This document shows positions 44,900 to 54,357 of a DNA stretch of 64,000 nt, one piece after another. The notes under the pieces are model-generated. The model was not told the DNA's origin. It ran no database searches and was given only the letters and a program-made list of their open reading frames with translations. The stretch is from an uncultured Desulfobacteraceae bacterium (lineage in GTDB: Bacteria > Desulfobacterota > Desulfobacteria > Desulfobacterales > Desulfatirhabdiaceae): the NCBI GenBank assembly GCA_903953895.1, contig CAJBLH010000182.1, forward strand, positions 1 through 64,000, in the 5' to 3' direction. How positions within the stretch are numbered: position 1 is the first letter of the stretch; each line of letters starts with the position of its first letter. The position numbers were made by a program, and so were the translations under genes.

Positions 44900-46999
44900 T
44901 TATGCACTAAGACGGCACTGGATGCATACTTTTCCGCCATTCCGGTCGGTTCGGACGGGCCCCTGGCAGAAGCGGCAATTTTCCAGAGGCTTGCCTTTTG
45001 AATCTGAATCATAGGACACCTTGCAGGCGATATCCGCGGAGGCGGCGCATTTCACATAGTATTTGCCTTGCCAGTCCCGCAGATGCAAATTCGATCCGCA
45101 TCTGGAGCAGGTTCCCACCACCGGGCCGAACATGCGCCGGTTGCCCTGGGGGGCATGCTGTTTGATCTGAGCCACCAGTTCCGTCACGAAAGTCCGGATA
45201 CCGTTCATGAACTCATCCCGCTGGACTTCGCCCCTGCGCATGCGCTCCAGACCCGCTTCCCACTCACCGGTCATCTTCGGAGATATCAGGTTTTCCGCCC
45301 GGATGGACTGGATCAGTTCGATCCCCTTTGATGTCGGTTGCAGAATGTTTCGGGTGCGCTCGACATAACCGCGTTTCAGCAGGGTTTCGATAATATTGGC
45401 GCGGGTGGCGGGCGTGCCCAGGCCACAGTCCTTCATGGCACCTTTCTGTTCTTCATCGGTCAGTTCCTTTCCGGCGCTCTGCATGGCGCCCAGCAAATCC
45501 CCTTCGGTCAGGCTTTTGGGAGGTGATGTCTTTCCCGCTCGGCAAACAAGTTCCGTTGTATCGACATCTTCTGCTTTGACTACGACAGGAAGCCCGAAGT
45601 CTTCATCCGCTTCAGTACCTTGCATATCTGCCTTTTCTTTTTTAGGCCGGCTGTGGGGCGGATCAACGGCAGAGTACCCCAGATCCTGCACAACGGTTCC
45701 CGTGGTCTTGAAGCTTTCTTTTCCGATCCTGGTGATGATGGTCGTTTTACCTTCGATGCGATCGGGGAAGAACGCGGCCAGGAAGCGGCGTGCGATCAGA
45801 TCGTAGAGCTTCAGCCGATCTCCCTGAAGATTTGTTGCGGGGTTCTCTGTGGGTACCAGCGCCGAGTGATCTTCAACCTCATTATCGTTTACAAAACGGT
45901 TGCTCAGCACCACAGGCCAGCGTTTTCGAAGGTCGGCCACAAAGGGTTGCAGCTCCGCAATCTGGCCCTGGGCGATGGCCTTGATCCAGGTTGCTGCTTT
46001 TTGGGCGTCTGCTTGCGTCAAGTATCTGGAATTCGTACGCGGATAGCTGATGAGCTTGGCTTCATAGAGTTCCTGAGCCACTTCCAGCGTGTGTTCCGCC
46101 GTGAATCCGAAACGCTTGTTCGATTCTTTTTGGAGGTTGGTGAGGTCATAAAGCAGCTCCGGTTTTTTCTTTTCCGTTCTGGATGTGACGGAAGCAACCT
46201 TGCCGGGAAGCCCTGCCAGCGAATTCGCCAGCGCTTTTGCATCATCTTCCTGGTCGAACCGGTCCTGATCTTTCCCCTCAATTTTTTGGAACCATCTGCC
46301 CTTGTAACTTCCAGCCTCCGCCTGAAACTTCGCTATCAACGTCCAGAAGTTTTTGGGCACAAAGTTCCTGATTTCCAGTTCGCGATTAACAAGCAGGGCC
46401 AGAGTGGGTGTCTGTACGCGGCCGATGGAATAAACGCCCTGTCCGCCGGCGCGTTGCATGACCAGTGTTTGCGCCCGCGTACAGTTGATGCCGACCAACC
46501 AGTCCGATTCCTGCCGACTGCGTGCGGCATCCCGCAGGCCGTGGTATGCGTCGCCCGGTTTCATCCTGGCATAAGCTTCGCGGATGGCGTTATCCGTCAG
46601 ACTTGATGTCCAGAACCTTTTCACGGGTTTGGTGCATCCCGACAAACGGTAAACCAGATCAAAGATGAGCTCACCTTCACGACCGGCGTCCGTTGCGTTC
46701 ACAACATCCACCACATCGTCACGCGTGATGAGTTTTGCCACGACTTCGTATTGATCCCGGGTGGCGACGATGGGGGCGTAACGGAAAGGTTCGGGGAAAA
46801 ACGGCACCGTATCCAGCTTCCAAGATTTGAGTCCTGGATCATATCCTTCGGGATCTATGGCTGTCACCAGGTGGCCCACACACCACGTGACGATGACATC
46901 TTTGCCCTGAATGAAACTGCGCCCTTTTCCCAGAATGCCCAGAGCTGAAGCAATGGCGCGGCCCATGCTGGGTTTTTCACTGATGATGATACGGGTCAT
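44900..46999 (-). CDS. topB: DNA topoisomerase III-like type IA topoisomerase
   Basis: A 699-residue type IA topoisomerase. TOPRIM starts IIISEKPSMGRAIASALG and includes NATDAGREGELIFD. The catalytic Tyr region is YSIGRVQTPTLALLVNRE upstream of KLISYPRTNSRYLT, where the Tyr of SYPRT is nucleophilic. At the C-terminus is a zinc-ribbon-like region (CSRCGSNLHLRDW, then CRFCQGPV and CIQCRLSA). Such TopB proteins decatenate DNA and occur in chromosomes and mobile elements. The neighbours do not suggest mobility. It is on the same strand upstream of the kor operon. Confidence 0.92.
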   Translation of the reverse strand: MTRIIISEKPSMGRAIASALGILGKGRSFIQGKDVIVTWCVGHLVTAIDPEGYDPGLKSWKLDTVPFFPEPFRYAPIVATRDQYEVVAKLITRDDVVDVVNATDAGREGELIFDLVYRLSGCTKPVKRFWTSSLTDNAIREAYARMKPGDAYHGLRDAARSRQESDWLVGINCTRAQTLVMQRAGGQGVYSIGRVQTPTLALLVNRELEIRNFVPKNFWTLIAKFQAEAGSYKGRWFQKIEGKDQDRFDQEDDAKALANSLAGLPGKVASVTSRTEKKKPELLYDLTNLQKESNKRFGFTAEHTLEVAQELYEAKLISYPRTNSRYLTQADAQKAATWIKAIAQGQIAELQPFVADLRKRWPVVLSNRFVNDNEVEDHSALVPTENPATNLQGDRLKLYDLIARRFLAAFFPDRIEGKTTIITRIGKESFKTTGTVVQDLGYSAVDPPHSRPKKEKADMQGTEADEDFGLPVVVKAEDVDTTELVCRAGKTSPPKSLTEGDLLGAMQSAGKELTDEEQKGAMKDCGLGTPATRANIIETLLKRGYVERTRNILQPTSKGIELIQSIRAENLISPKMTGEWEAGLERMRRGEVQRDEFMNGIRTFVTELVAQIKQHAPQGNRRMFGPVVGTCSRCGSNLHLRDWQGKYYVKCAASADIACKVSYDSDSKGKPLENCRFCQGPVRTDRNGGKVCIQCRLSA

Positions 47000-47166
47000 G
47001 CGTTTTTCATTTTAAATAAACAAAACCGCCAGATGCAGTCATTGAAATAGAATATTGCACATGTGTTTTCGGGCGCAAGCTCAAGAATTTGCAAAGAGAA
47101 AAGGGGCGCCGAAAAAGAACAGCCTGCAAATCGACCATCCTTTTCCGGGCGGTAGGTGCTGATAAA

Positions 47167-47376
47167 TCAGGTTTCGTATTTGAAAGAAAGTTTGATGCGG
47201 ACGCGGAAGGCGGTAACCTTGCCGTCTTCCACTTTCAGATCCTGCTGAACAATTTCGGCGATCCGTAATTCTCTCAGGCTTTTGGATGCGGTTTCAACTG
47301 CTTTTTTGGCGGCATCTTCCCATGAGACTTCGCTACTTCCCACAAGTTCAATAATCTTGTACACACTCTCTGCCAT
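47167..47376 (-). CDS. Dodecin (flavin-storage protein)
   Basis: A 69-residue dodecin, which assembles into a hollow dodecamer that binds flavin or CoA. The sequence AESVYKIIELVGSSEVSWED, followed by AVETASKSLRELRIAEI and TAFRVRIKLSFKYE, is typical throughout. The ATG at 47376 has a GGAGG-type site (AAAGGAGGCG); a longer in-frame extension reaching 47508 is not part of the family. No operon partner. Storage of flavin would fit an organism with many flavoproteins like this one. Confidence 0.92.
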   Translation of the reverse strand: MAESVYKIIELVGSSEVSWEDAAKKAVETASKSLRELRIAEIVQQDLKVEDGKVTAFRVRIKLSFKYET

Positions 47377-47595
47377 AAACGCCTCCTTTCGCTGTTGTAA
47401 GGTAATGAACACATGTTTTTCCATCCGATGATGACAAGGATATCTGAGCAAGGGCGGCAAAATCCGACCTCGGGATGGTGATTTCAGCAACGACTTCGAC
47501 AAAAACATCAGAGAACGAGATTCATGAATTTATCTTGCATGAATCATTAATAGACCACGATAATCAAGTCAAGTGTTTTTATGAATGATTGATTT

Positions 47596-48849
47596 CTATG
47601 CCTTCACACGCCGGACCGCAGCCCCCAGTTTTTCGAATTTCTTTTCCATGGCTTCATAGCCTCTGTCCAGATGATAAACCCGGTTGACCTCCGTCTGTCC
47701 CTGCGCGACCAGACCCGCCAGAATAAGTGATGCACTGGCCCGAAGATCCGAGGCCATCACCGGCGCCCCGGAAAGATACGGCATGCCGCGGATTACCGCC
47801 GAATTGCCGGAAATGGTGATGTCCGCGCCCATCCGCCTGAGTTCGCCGACATGCATGAACCGGTTTTCGAAAATCGTTTCCGAAATGATGCTCAGACCCG
47901 ATGCTACAGACATCAGCACCATGAACTGGGCCTGCATGTCGGTGGGGAACCCCGGATAGGGAAGGGTTTTGACATCGACGCTGGATATCGACTCCGGCCC
48001 TTCGACGCGGATGGATTTTCCACACACATGAACCCCTGCGCCCGCTAATCGCAGCTTATGAACCAGTGCCTCGAGGTGCTCGGGTTCACAGTTTTCAAGC
48101 GTAACATCTCCGCGGGTCAGTGCCGCCGCCACCATGAACGTTCCGGCTTCAATCCGGTCGGCAATGATGGACGTCGTTACCGGTGAAAGGGATTCAACCC
48201 CTCTAATGGTGATCTCGGATGTTCCAGCACCCCGGATGTCCGCGCCCATCTGATTCAAGACATCAGCCAGGGCAGTCACTTCCGGCTCCCGGGCGGCGTT
48301 TCTGAGCGTGGTCACGCCATCGGCCAGTGCTGCGGCCATCATGATGTTTTCCGTTCCGGTAACTGTGACGATATCAAAATAGATATCCGCGCCGGTAAGT
48401 CTATCGGCCTCTGCCTCGACATACCCATGTTTGAGATCAATTTTTGCGCCCAGAGCGGTTAGTGCTTTCAAATGCAGATTGATGGGTCTGGCCCCGATGG
48501 CGCATCCACCGGGAAGGGAGACACGGGCTTTTTTCAGCCGGGCGACCAGCGGGCCGAGTACGAGAATCGAGGCTCGCATTTTTCGCACCAGATCGTAAGG
48601 GGCTTCTGGATTGGTAAGATTTCCAGCATCGATGGTAACACGATTTTCTGCCGCCTCAACCGTGGCGCCATGGTTCTGCAGCAGAATACATGTGCTTTGA
48701 ATATCCTTGAGATTCGGCACATTGGTATAGGTATTTTTCCCGTCTGTCAGCAGAGAAGACACCAGAATGGGCAACGCCGCATTTTTGGCGCCGCTGATGA
48801 CAACGTTTCCGGCAAGCCTGCGGCCGCCGTCGATAATGATTTTATCCAT
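47596..48849 (-). CDS. murA: UDP-N-acetylglucosamine 1-carboxyvinyltransferase
   Basis: A 417-residue enzyme for the first committed step of peptidoglycan synthesis. It begins [20 protein letters not shown], and the catalytic Cys is in [17 protein letters not shown] (about residue 115), with RVT-like and [14 protein letters not shown] loops. The length is standard. It stands alone, about 130 nt downstream of the qrc terminator and on the same strand. Confidence 0.96.
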   Translation of the reverse strand: MDKIIIDGGRRLAGNVVISGAKNAALPILVSSLLTDGKNTYTNVPNLKDIQSTCILLQNHGATVEAAENRVTIDAGNLTNPEAPYDLVRKMRASILVLGPLVARLKKARVSLPGGCAIGARPINLHLKALTALGAKIDLKHGYVEAEADRLTGADIYFDIVTVTGTENIMMAAALADGVTTLRNAAREPEVTALADVLNQMGADIRGAGTSEITIRGVESLSPVTTSIIADRIEAGTFMVAAALTRGDVTLENCEPEHLEALVHKLRLAGAGVHVCGKSIRVEGPESISSVDVKTLPYPGFPTDMQAQFMVLMSVASGLSIISETIFENRFMHVGELRRMGADITISGNSAVIRGMPYLSGAPVMASDLRASASLILAGLVAQGQTEVNRVYHLDRGYEAMEKKFEKLGAAVRRVKA

Positions 48850-48888
48850 AACTCTCCAGCAAAATTCTGCAATAAGTTCAAGTCAAAA

Positions 48889-48930
48889 CAAAAGCGCTTT
48901 TCCACATCATGATATGGAAAAGCGCTTTTG
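48889..48930 (-). terminator. Strong intrinsic terminator after the qrc operon
   Basis: Two perfect 16-nt arms, CAAAAGCGCTTTTCCA and its complement, enclose a 10-nt loop. On the minus strand the stem ends in TTTTG followed by TTTTG. It lies 49 nt after the last qrc-linked gene and just before murA. Confidence 0.8.
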
Positions 48931-48978
48931 AAAGCAAGAAATAGTCCGCGTGGGCAAAACGGCTCAACACCGTTTCAA

Positions 48979-49140
48979 TCAATGATGGCCGTGACCGTCC
49001 CCCCCTTTTGCCGTATCGATGGCCGCCTTGACAATACAGTAAGTCATGCCGATACCCAAAATGATCAAGGCATACCAGAGTCCGCCCATGAACACCATAT
49101 GAGACATATCCCAAATCCATTCAAAATTAAACGGAAACAT
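48979..49140 (-). CDS. Small single-helix membrane protein after qrcD
   Basis: A 53-residue gene starting ATG at 49140. It codes for FNFEWIWDMSHMVFMGGLWY, then LIILGIGMTYCIVKAAIDT, and ends in a glycine/histidine tail (GGDGHGHH). One hydrophobic helix plus a His-rich cytoplasmic or periplasmic tail. It lies 15 nt after qrcD and before the operon terminator, with the AGGAG-type site GGAGAAAAAC upstream, so it is probably a real member of the Qrc operon. A small accessory subunit, similar in size to HmcD of the Hmc complex, is the likely role. I know of no assigned function. Confidence 0.7.
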   Translation of the reverse strand: MFPFNFEWIWDMSHMVFMGGLWYALIILGIGMTYCIVKAAIDTAKGGDGHGHH

Positions 49141-49155
49141 TGTTTTTCTCCTTGT

Positions 49156-50394
49156 TTATTCAGCCGGATTCAGTTCCGCCTCTTGGGGAAAAATCGGCAG
49201 ATACCGGTAAGAGATCATGATCAAGATGATGCCGTAAGCAACCGGCAGAATCGTGGTTGCGACTTCCTGCCAGCTTGGATAATACAGGGCCCATTGATCG
49301 AATGGCATAACCGGAACGGCCATGACCTGAAGTACCATCACCCATCGGTTGACGCTGACGCCGATCACAGCCAATACAAAAGCGACGGTCCTGACAACCG
49401 GACTTTTGCGGCCTTTGTCCGTGATCAGAATCGCCGCCGGAACAATTCCGCCCAGAATGATTTCCATAACCAGAATCCAGATGCCGTAAAACCCGTTGTT
49501 GCTGTAAAAATCGATCAGGTTGAATCCTTTGGATGGGGCGGTGACATTGGCCCAGTAAAGGGTGTCGATGATTTTTGCGATGATGTAGGTGGTCATCATC
49601 CAGCCCGATATTTTGGCAAGCAGCTCCACCACATTGTCTTTGACCAGTTTCTTACCGGTAACCGCCTCGGTGATCCGGGTAACCAACAGGGTAAAACAAG
49701 GCCCATAGGCAGCCGCCGACCAGGTGAACAGAAAAAACGTCCAGGGCCAGATAAAAAGCCCTTCCCGATACGCAAAAGGCCGGCCGAACAGGACACCGGC
49801 CACCCCACCCAGAGATCCCTGATGAAAAAAAGACAAAAATGCGCCGGTTGCGGCAAACACCGCCATGGTACCGTGCATGTTGTGGCTGAGGTGATGGAAA
49901 AACGGCACTTTGTCGATCTGCCGGTTTTCCAGAATCAGCGGGATGTACTCGATGGTCAGCACCATGAAATAGCATGACAGACAAAACGCCACTTCCGTCA
50001 GCATGGAATGTACGTTGGCATGCCAGAAAATAAACCACCCGCGCAGCGGCTGCCCGATATCGATGGCCAGTATCAGAAGCGCCGAGCTGTAACAGATAAA
50101 ACCGATCAACACCGCATAGTTGATGATATGCTTCAGCTCGTCTTTTCCGATAAGGTATTTGAGAAATCCGGTAAAAAATGCGCCGCCACCCAGGGCGATA
50201 ACCGCCAGATCCGCCCATATCCATAGGGCGAATCCGTAATTATCGTTCATGTTCGTCTGATTGAGGCCCTTGAACCAGCACAGCAGCATGGCATAAACGC
50301 CCCATAACAGAACAGCGCCGACCACGGCCAGCGGTACCAGAAACTTGCCAAGAGAACAGCGCCTGACTCCGTTGGGTATTAACGCAGAATCCAT
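49156..50394 (-). CDS. qrcD: NrfD-like integral membrane subunit, menaquinone reductase QrcD
   Basis: A 412-residue polytopic membrane protein of the NrfD/PsrC family with about ten transmembrane segments. The segments include LVPLAVVGAVLLWGVYAMLL near the start and ILPVAYGIILIMISYRYLP near the end. NrfD-type subunits bind quinone and link it to periplasmic FeS/cytochrome partners. It is downstream of the FeS gene in the order qrcA-B-C-D known from Desulfovibrio, where Qrc reduces menaquinone with electrons from periplasmic cytochromes. Assignment follows gene order and subunit types. Confidence 0.85.
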   Translation of the reverse strand: MDSALIPNGVRRCSLGKFLVPLAVVGAVLLWGVYAMLLCWFKGLNQTNMNDNYGFALWIWADLAVIALGGGAFFTGFLKYLIGKDELKHIINYAVLIGFICYSSALLILAIDIGQPLRGWFIFWHANVHSMLTEVAFCLSCYFMVLTIEYIPLILENRQIDKVPFFHHLSHNMHGTMAVFAATGAFLSFFHQGSLGGVAGVLFGRPFAYREGLFIWPWTFFLFTWSAAAYGPCFTLLVTRITEAVTGKKLVKDNVVELLAKISGWMMTTYIIAKIIDTLYWANVTAPSKGFNLIDFYSNNGFYGIWILVMEIILGGIVPAAILITDKGRKSPVVRTVAFVLAVIGVSVNRWVMVLQVMAVPVMPFDQWALYYPSWQEVATTILPVAYGIILIMISYRYLPIFPQEAELNPAE

Positions 50395-50451
50395 AACTTT
50401 CGCACCCCTTCATTGATCTGAAATGATTTCATTTATCCGGAAAATCCCGAC

Positions 50452-51237
50452 CTATACGACTTTTTTAGGCCCTTCGGTTTTCAGATAATTATCTCCGGCG
50501 CGCCGGACCCATTCCCGGCTGGATACATAATAGACCTTGGTGTTGGTTCCCAATCTTTCAAGAAGCCGGAAAGCGCCGGGCTGTTTTTTGAGCTTATGGA
50601 CGGCATGGTCGGGATTGTCGAGATCCCCGAAGGTGATAGCGCCTGCCGGACATGCCTGCGTACAGGCGGTCTGATAGGCGTCTTCCTCGATTTCTTTTTG
50701 CCCGTCCAGGTACGCCTTGTCTTTTGCCGCCTGATACCGGTGAAAACAGAAACTGCATTTCTCAACCACCCCCCGCATCCGTGGCGATACATTCGGATTC
50801 AGATATTTTTCCATGCCTTCCGGCCAGATCGGATCATACCAATTGAAATATCGGGCGTGGTAAGGACAGGCAGCCATGCAGTACCGGCATCCAAAACAGC
50901 GGGTGTAAATCTGGCTGACGATTCCGGTCTGGCTGTCGTAATCGGTTGCTGTTGCCGGACAGACCGACACGCAGGGAGAATGCCCATGAGACCCCTCACA
51001 GTGCTGGCAGGGCCTGGGCAGATAGCAGATGTCCGTTTCAGGATACGGCTTGCCGTTGGTCAATTTATATACGCGCATCCAGGTAATGCTTTTTAACTTG
51101 TCGGTTTCATCTTCCCGGAACGGTACATTGTTTTCAGCCATGCACGCCACCATGCAGGAGCCGCACCCGGTACACAAATCCAGATCGATGACCATTCCAT
51201 ATTTTCGGGTACCATTACCACCATGCTCTTGTTTCAT
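50452..51237 (-). CDS. qrcC: Iron-sulfur subunit, menaquinone reductase QrcC
   Basis: A 261-residue ferredoxin-like protein with four cysteine clusters: CTGCGSCMVACMAEN, CQHCEGSHGHSPCVSVCP, CFGCRYCMAACPYH, and CSFCFHRYQAAKD followed by CTQACPAGA. It starts without a signal peptide, so it probably travels with the TAT-carrying partner. It passes electrons between the molybdopterin-family subunit and the NrfD subunit. It lies 19 nt after qrcB. Confidence 0.88.
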   Translation of the reverse strand: MKQEHGGNGTRKYGMVIDLDLCTGCGSCMVACMAENNVPFREDETDKLKSITWMRVYKLTNGKPYPETDICYLPRPCQHCEGSHGHSPCVSVCPATATDYDSQTGIVSQIYTRCFGCRYCMAACPYHARYFNWYDPIWPEGMEKYLNPNVSPRMRGVVEKCSFCFHRYQAAKDKAYLDGQKEIEEDAYQTACTQACPAGAITFGDLDNPDHAVHKLKKQPGAFRLLERLGTNTKVYYVSSREWVRRAGDNYLKTEGPKKVV

Positions 51238-51256
51238 TAGAACCTCATGCTATGAT

Positions 51257-53494
51257 TTAGGCTTTGCTCAGTTTTGCTCTGATTCCCCAGGCGGCATCCA
51301 AACCGGAAACAGGGTCCTGAACCGGACCGATCAGTTGATTGGCGTTAATTCCCTTATTCGCGATATATCCATCGTAGGCGGTATGACCGAGTCCTCTGGG
51401 AAGTGCTATGACACCCGGCATGATGCCTTCCTCCAGATGAACCCTGCCTCTTGCCTGGCCGCGGGAAGTTTGCACCACCACGAAATCGCCTTCTGACAAC
51501 TGGTTTGACTGCGCCGTCTTGGGATTGATTTCGATAAAACTGTCGTTTAATTTGAGTATCGTATCTTCAACGGTTTTGGTCATAAATGGTGGATTGGCGA
51601 TATAGCCGCCAGCCATTCGCATGGTTTCGTAAGGGATGAGCAGCAGCGGAAAAGTGGAATCGCCTTCAATGGCTACCGGTACAAAACCAAGAGTTGCTTC
51701 GGCAGGGGAAAATTGAAATTTTCCCGAAGGTGTCTTGAAAGCCGCCTTCCAATCGGGGATGGCAGCATCCGAATCGACCCAAAAACCCTTTTCTTGAAGG
51801 GTCTTCATCTTGTCTCCCATTACCTCTTCCAGGCAGGCTTCAAAATTGTCCCAGGGAAACGCATCGGCAACGGCGCCCCCCATTTCTTTGGCCAGAAGGA
51901 TCAATGTATCACCGGCATGTTTGGTATTGAATTGGGGTTTGAAGACCGGTTTCGACAAGCTGATGACAGGCTTGGGAAAACCTGTTGGGGCCGGGGCGTC
52001 TTCGATGCGTTCCAGATAGATGTGATTGGGAAGGACGATATCGGCATACCGGGCGGTTTCATCCATGAACGAAGACAGGCTGACCAGAAAAGGGATTTTA
52101 TCGAAAGCATCCCTGACCGTTTTAGAATCCGCCATCGTGTAGAGGGGATTGCTCTCAAGAACAAAGAGCGCATTCAGCGGATATCCCTTGCCGGAAAGTA
52201 TTGCAGCAGGGATCTGATTCGTGCCGCACGGAGAATTGGGTGGGGCGCCGATCAGATTGGTCTGATTTATGCCGACTGCTGCCACCGAGTCCATGGCCAC
52301 TTCATGCCATACCTGAATCTCTGTTTCAGGCATGGGAAAAACGCCACCTTTCCTGTTGACGCTTCCCACCAGTGCGTTCAATGCATGCACGGCCATGGCC
52401 TCGGCCAGGCTTCCGGGAATGATTCCCTGTCCTTTTCCGCAGAGCGCCAGCGGTGCTTTGGCCTTGGCAAATTCACGCGCCAGAAGAATGATCGCGGAAG
52501 GATCGATACCGGTAATCCGGGCAACGGTTTCCGGGCTGTAATTTTCCAGAACCGTCTGCCGGAATCCTTTTTTCATCTCTCCTTTACTCGTGACAAAGCT
52601 CTCGAAACCATCCGTGTGGCTGTCTACAAATTCTTTGTCAAAAAGCAGTTCCTTAATCAGGACATGGGATACCCCCAGCGCCAGGGCGGCTTCGGTGCCG
52701 GGATTGATAGCTATCCAGCGGTCGGCTTTGGCTGCGGTGCGCGACAGGCGGGGTTCAATTTGAATCACGTGCGCATTGGCTTTTCTCCAGGCAGTGTTGG
52801 CTTTGAACATCCGAACCGGAGATCCCCACCCATCCAAAAGTCCGCTGCCGAAACTCAGGATAACGTCGGCATTCTCAAGGTCGAACCCCGGGGCTCCGGA
52901 AACGCCGTTCATATACTGAAACGCCAGTTGATACGTATCCACACAAGAAGGGGTATGAAAAAAATTGGGAGAACCGTAGGCTGTCAGAAACCGTTTGAAG
53001 AGCTGAGACACGGTTCCCTGACGGGAGCCGGCGATTCCGGCGATGGTGTGTGAATTCCCGCTGGTTCTGAGTACATCCAGTTTTTCGGCAATTTCGGAGA
53101 TTGCCTGTTCCCAGGAGATTTTCTCCCATCGATCCTCCCCTCTTTTCCCGATCCGTCTCAGGGGTGTTTTTATCCGTGTGGGACCATACAGGAGCTGGAG
53201 CCCGGACAGTCCGAGTGCACAAATCCCCCCCTGGTTGACAGGATGCCCGGTCATGCCCTCGATTTTTACCCCCCGGCCTTCAATCTTTCGCACGCTGATG
53301 CCGCATCCCCCCGGACAAAGCGTGCAAACGGAATTGACATGGCTGGTCTCGCCGATTTCAGGCACCGGAGTCCACGGCCAGTTCTGAGTCCAGATGGACA
53401 GGTCATCCGTCAACTTCCAGGGTAACGGTGAAAGGGCCGTACCTGCTGCAACGCCAATGCCCAGCGATAAAAAACTTCTTCGGTCTATTTTCAT
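51257..53494 (-). CDS. qrcB: Molybdopterin-oxidoreductase-family subunit, menaquinone reductase QrcB
   Basis: A 745-residue member of the molybdopterin-oxidoreductase family. A TAT signal (DRRSFLSLGIGVAAGTALS) is followed by CTLCPGGCGISVRK and, after a spacer, NQGGICALGLSGLQ, the N-terminal FeS motif. QrcB proteins are known from Desulfovibrio to lack a bound molybdenum cofactor and to serve as a structural, electron-carrying subunit. The region of the usual Mo ligand here reads HTPSCVDTYQ. The order of cytochrome, this protein, FeS protein and NrfD protein matches qrcABCD. A distantly related ActB-type subunit is the main alternative. Confidence 0.85.
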   Translation of the reverse strand: MKIDRRSFLSLGIGVAAGTALSPLPWKLTDDLSIWTQNWPWTPVPEIGETSHVNSVCTLCPGGCGISVRKIEGRGVKIEGMTGHPVNQGGICALGLSGLQLLYGPTRIKTPLRRIGKRGEDRWEKISWEQAISEIAEKLDVLRTSGNSHTIAGIAGSRQGTVSQLFKRFLTAYGSPNFFHTPSCVDTYQLAFQYMNGVSGAPGFDLENADVILSFGSGLLDGWGSPVRMFKANTAWRKANAHVIQIEPRLSRTAAKADRWIAINPGTEAALALGVSHVLIKELLFDKEFVDSHTDGFESFVTSKGEMKKGFRQTVLENYSPETVARITGIDPSAIILLAREFAKAKAPLALCGKGQGIIPGSLAEAMAVHALNALVGSVNRKGGVFPMPETEIQVWHEVAMDSVAAVGINQTNLIGAPPNSPCGTNQIPAAILSGKGYPLNALFVLESNPLYTMADSKTVRDAFDKIPFLVSLSSFMDETARYADIVLPNHIYLERIEDAPAPTGFPKPVISLSKPVFKPQFNTKHAGDTLILLAKEMGGAVADAFPWDNFEACLEEVMGDKMKTLQEKGFWVDSDAAIPDWKAAFKTPSGKFQFSPAEATLGFVPVAIEGDSTFPLLLIPYETMRMAGGYIANPPFMTKTVEDTILKLNDSFIEINPKTAQSNQLSEGDFVVVQTSRGQARGRVHLEEGIMPGVIALPRGLGHTAYDGYIANKGINANQLIGPVQDPVSGLDAAWGIRAKLSKA

Positions 53495-53573
53495 GGAATC
53501 TTCCCCTTAACCTGAAATAAAAACATACCGCGCCACACCATCTGTCGAACATGGCCAAAGACTCTGTCTTGAA

Positions 53574-54266
53574 TTATTTATGACAGACAAAACACCCTTC
53601 CTTCTGCGTTTGAACACTGCCGAGCAGCACTTTCTGCTTTTGGTGGCATTCGGAGCAGTCATCCATTTTCATGCGATCCCAGGTGTTTTTCTTGATCCCG
53701 ACGATATTCTCTCCCCAGATGTTCCGGCTATAGCCTGTGATCCGGTTTTGCTGATACAGCTTCATATGCTCGGATTCACCGATGGGGCCATGACAGGTCG
53801 CACAGTCCATATTGGCTGATTTTACATGCGCGGCATGAGAGAAAAATACGCAGTCCGGCTGTCTGGCATACACCAGCCAGGGCACTTCAATTTCTTTTTT
53901 AACAAACTGTTCAACAAATTTGATTTCTTCAGGATCACTGCTTTGCGCTTCTTCATGGCATTCGATGCACTGGGCGAGCTTGGGAACGCCGGAATAACTG
54001 CCGTCTTCTCGAAAAAAATGGCAGCTTTCACAACCATTGCCGACCAGGCCGTTGTGAAGAGTATGATTGAAGTCGATAGGCTGTTTTTTTTGAGAATACA
54101 ACGCTTTTGGGAAAAGTACCCATCCTACGATCAGACTTGCCACCAGCCCGACAAAGAAAAACAAAACGATGACACCACCTGATCCCCCCTCTTTTCCACT
54201 TTGCCCATGTGCTGAAGAAACCACTATCTCCGAAACCGTTTGAGACTTGCCATCTAGTTCACTCAT
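53574..54266 (-). CDS. qrcA: Membrane-anchored multiheme cytochrome c, menaquinone reductase QrcA
   Basis: A 230-residue protein with one uncleaved transmembrane anchor (VIVLFFFVGLVASLIVGWVLF, about residues 33-53) and five CxxCH heme sites: CESCH, CIECH, CATCH, CSECH and CFVCH. QrcA of Desulfovibrio is multiheme and membrane-anchored and receives electrons from the soluble tetraheme cytochrome c3. First gene of the qrc operon with a consensus promoter upstream. A further Cys (QPDCVFFSHAAH) has no standard CxxCH. Confidence 0.85.
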   Translation of the reverse strand: MSELDGKSQTVSEIVVSSAHGQSGKEGGSGGVIVLFFFVGLVASLIVGWVLFPKALYSQKKQPIDFNHTLHNGLVGNGCESCHFFREDGSYSGVPKLAQCIECHEEAQSSDPEEIKFVEQFVKKEIEVPWLVYARQPDCVFFSHAAHVKSANMDCATCHGPIGESEHMKLYQQNRITGYSRNIWGENIVGIKKNTWDRMKMDDCSECHQKQKVLLGSVQTQKEGCFVCHK

Positions 54267-54322
54267 GGAAACCCCGTCTGTCGTTCATAATTTTATGGGT
54301 AAGAAGTTAAAATCTGATGTTC

Positions 54323-54350
54323 TGTATATAGGGCAGGTTGTTTTTGTCAA
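54323..54350 (-). promoter_or_regulatory. Sigma-70-like promoter of the qrc operon
   Basis: On the minus strand TTGACA (54350-54345) and TATACA (54328-54323) are 16 nt apart. It lies between the stop of ccsA and qrcA. A start near 54316 gives a ~50-nt leader. Perfect -35 box. Confidence 0.7.
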
Positions 54351-54357
54351 GTAAAAA

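Noticed and set aside
48878..49120. Alternative minus-strand 80-residue frame overlapping the small Qrc gene
   Set aside because: It runs through the terminator hairpin and has no membrane or family pattern; the 53-residue frame does.
51713..53053. Long plus-strand open frame of about 446 residues
   Set aside because: Antisense to qrcB, with no domain pattern.
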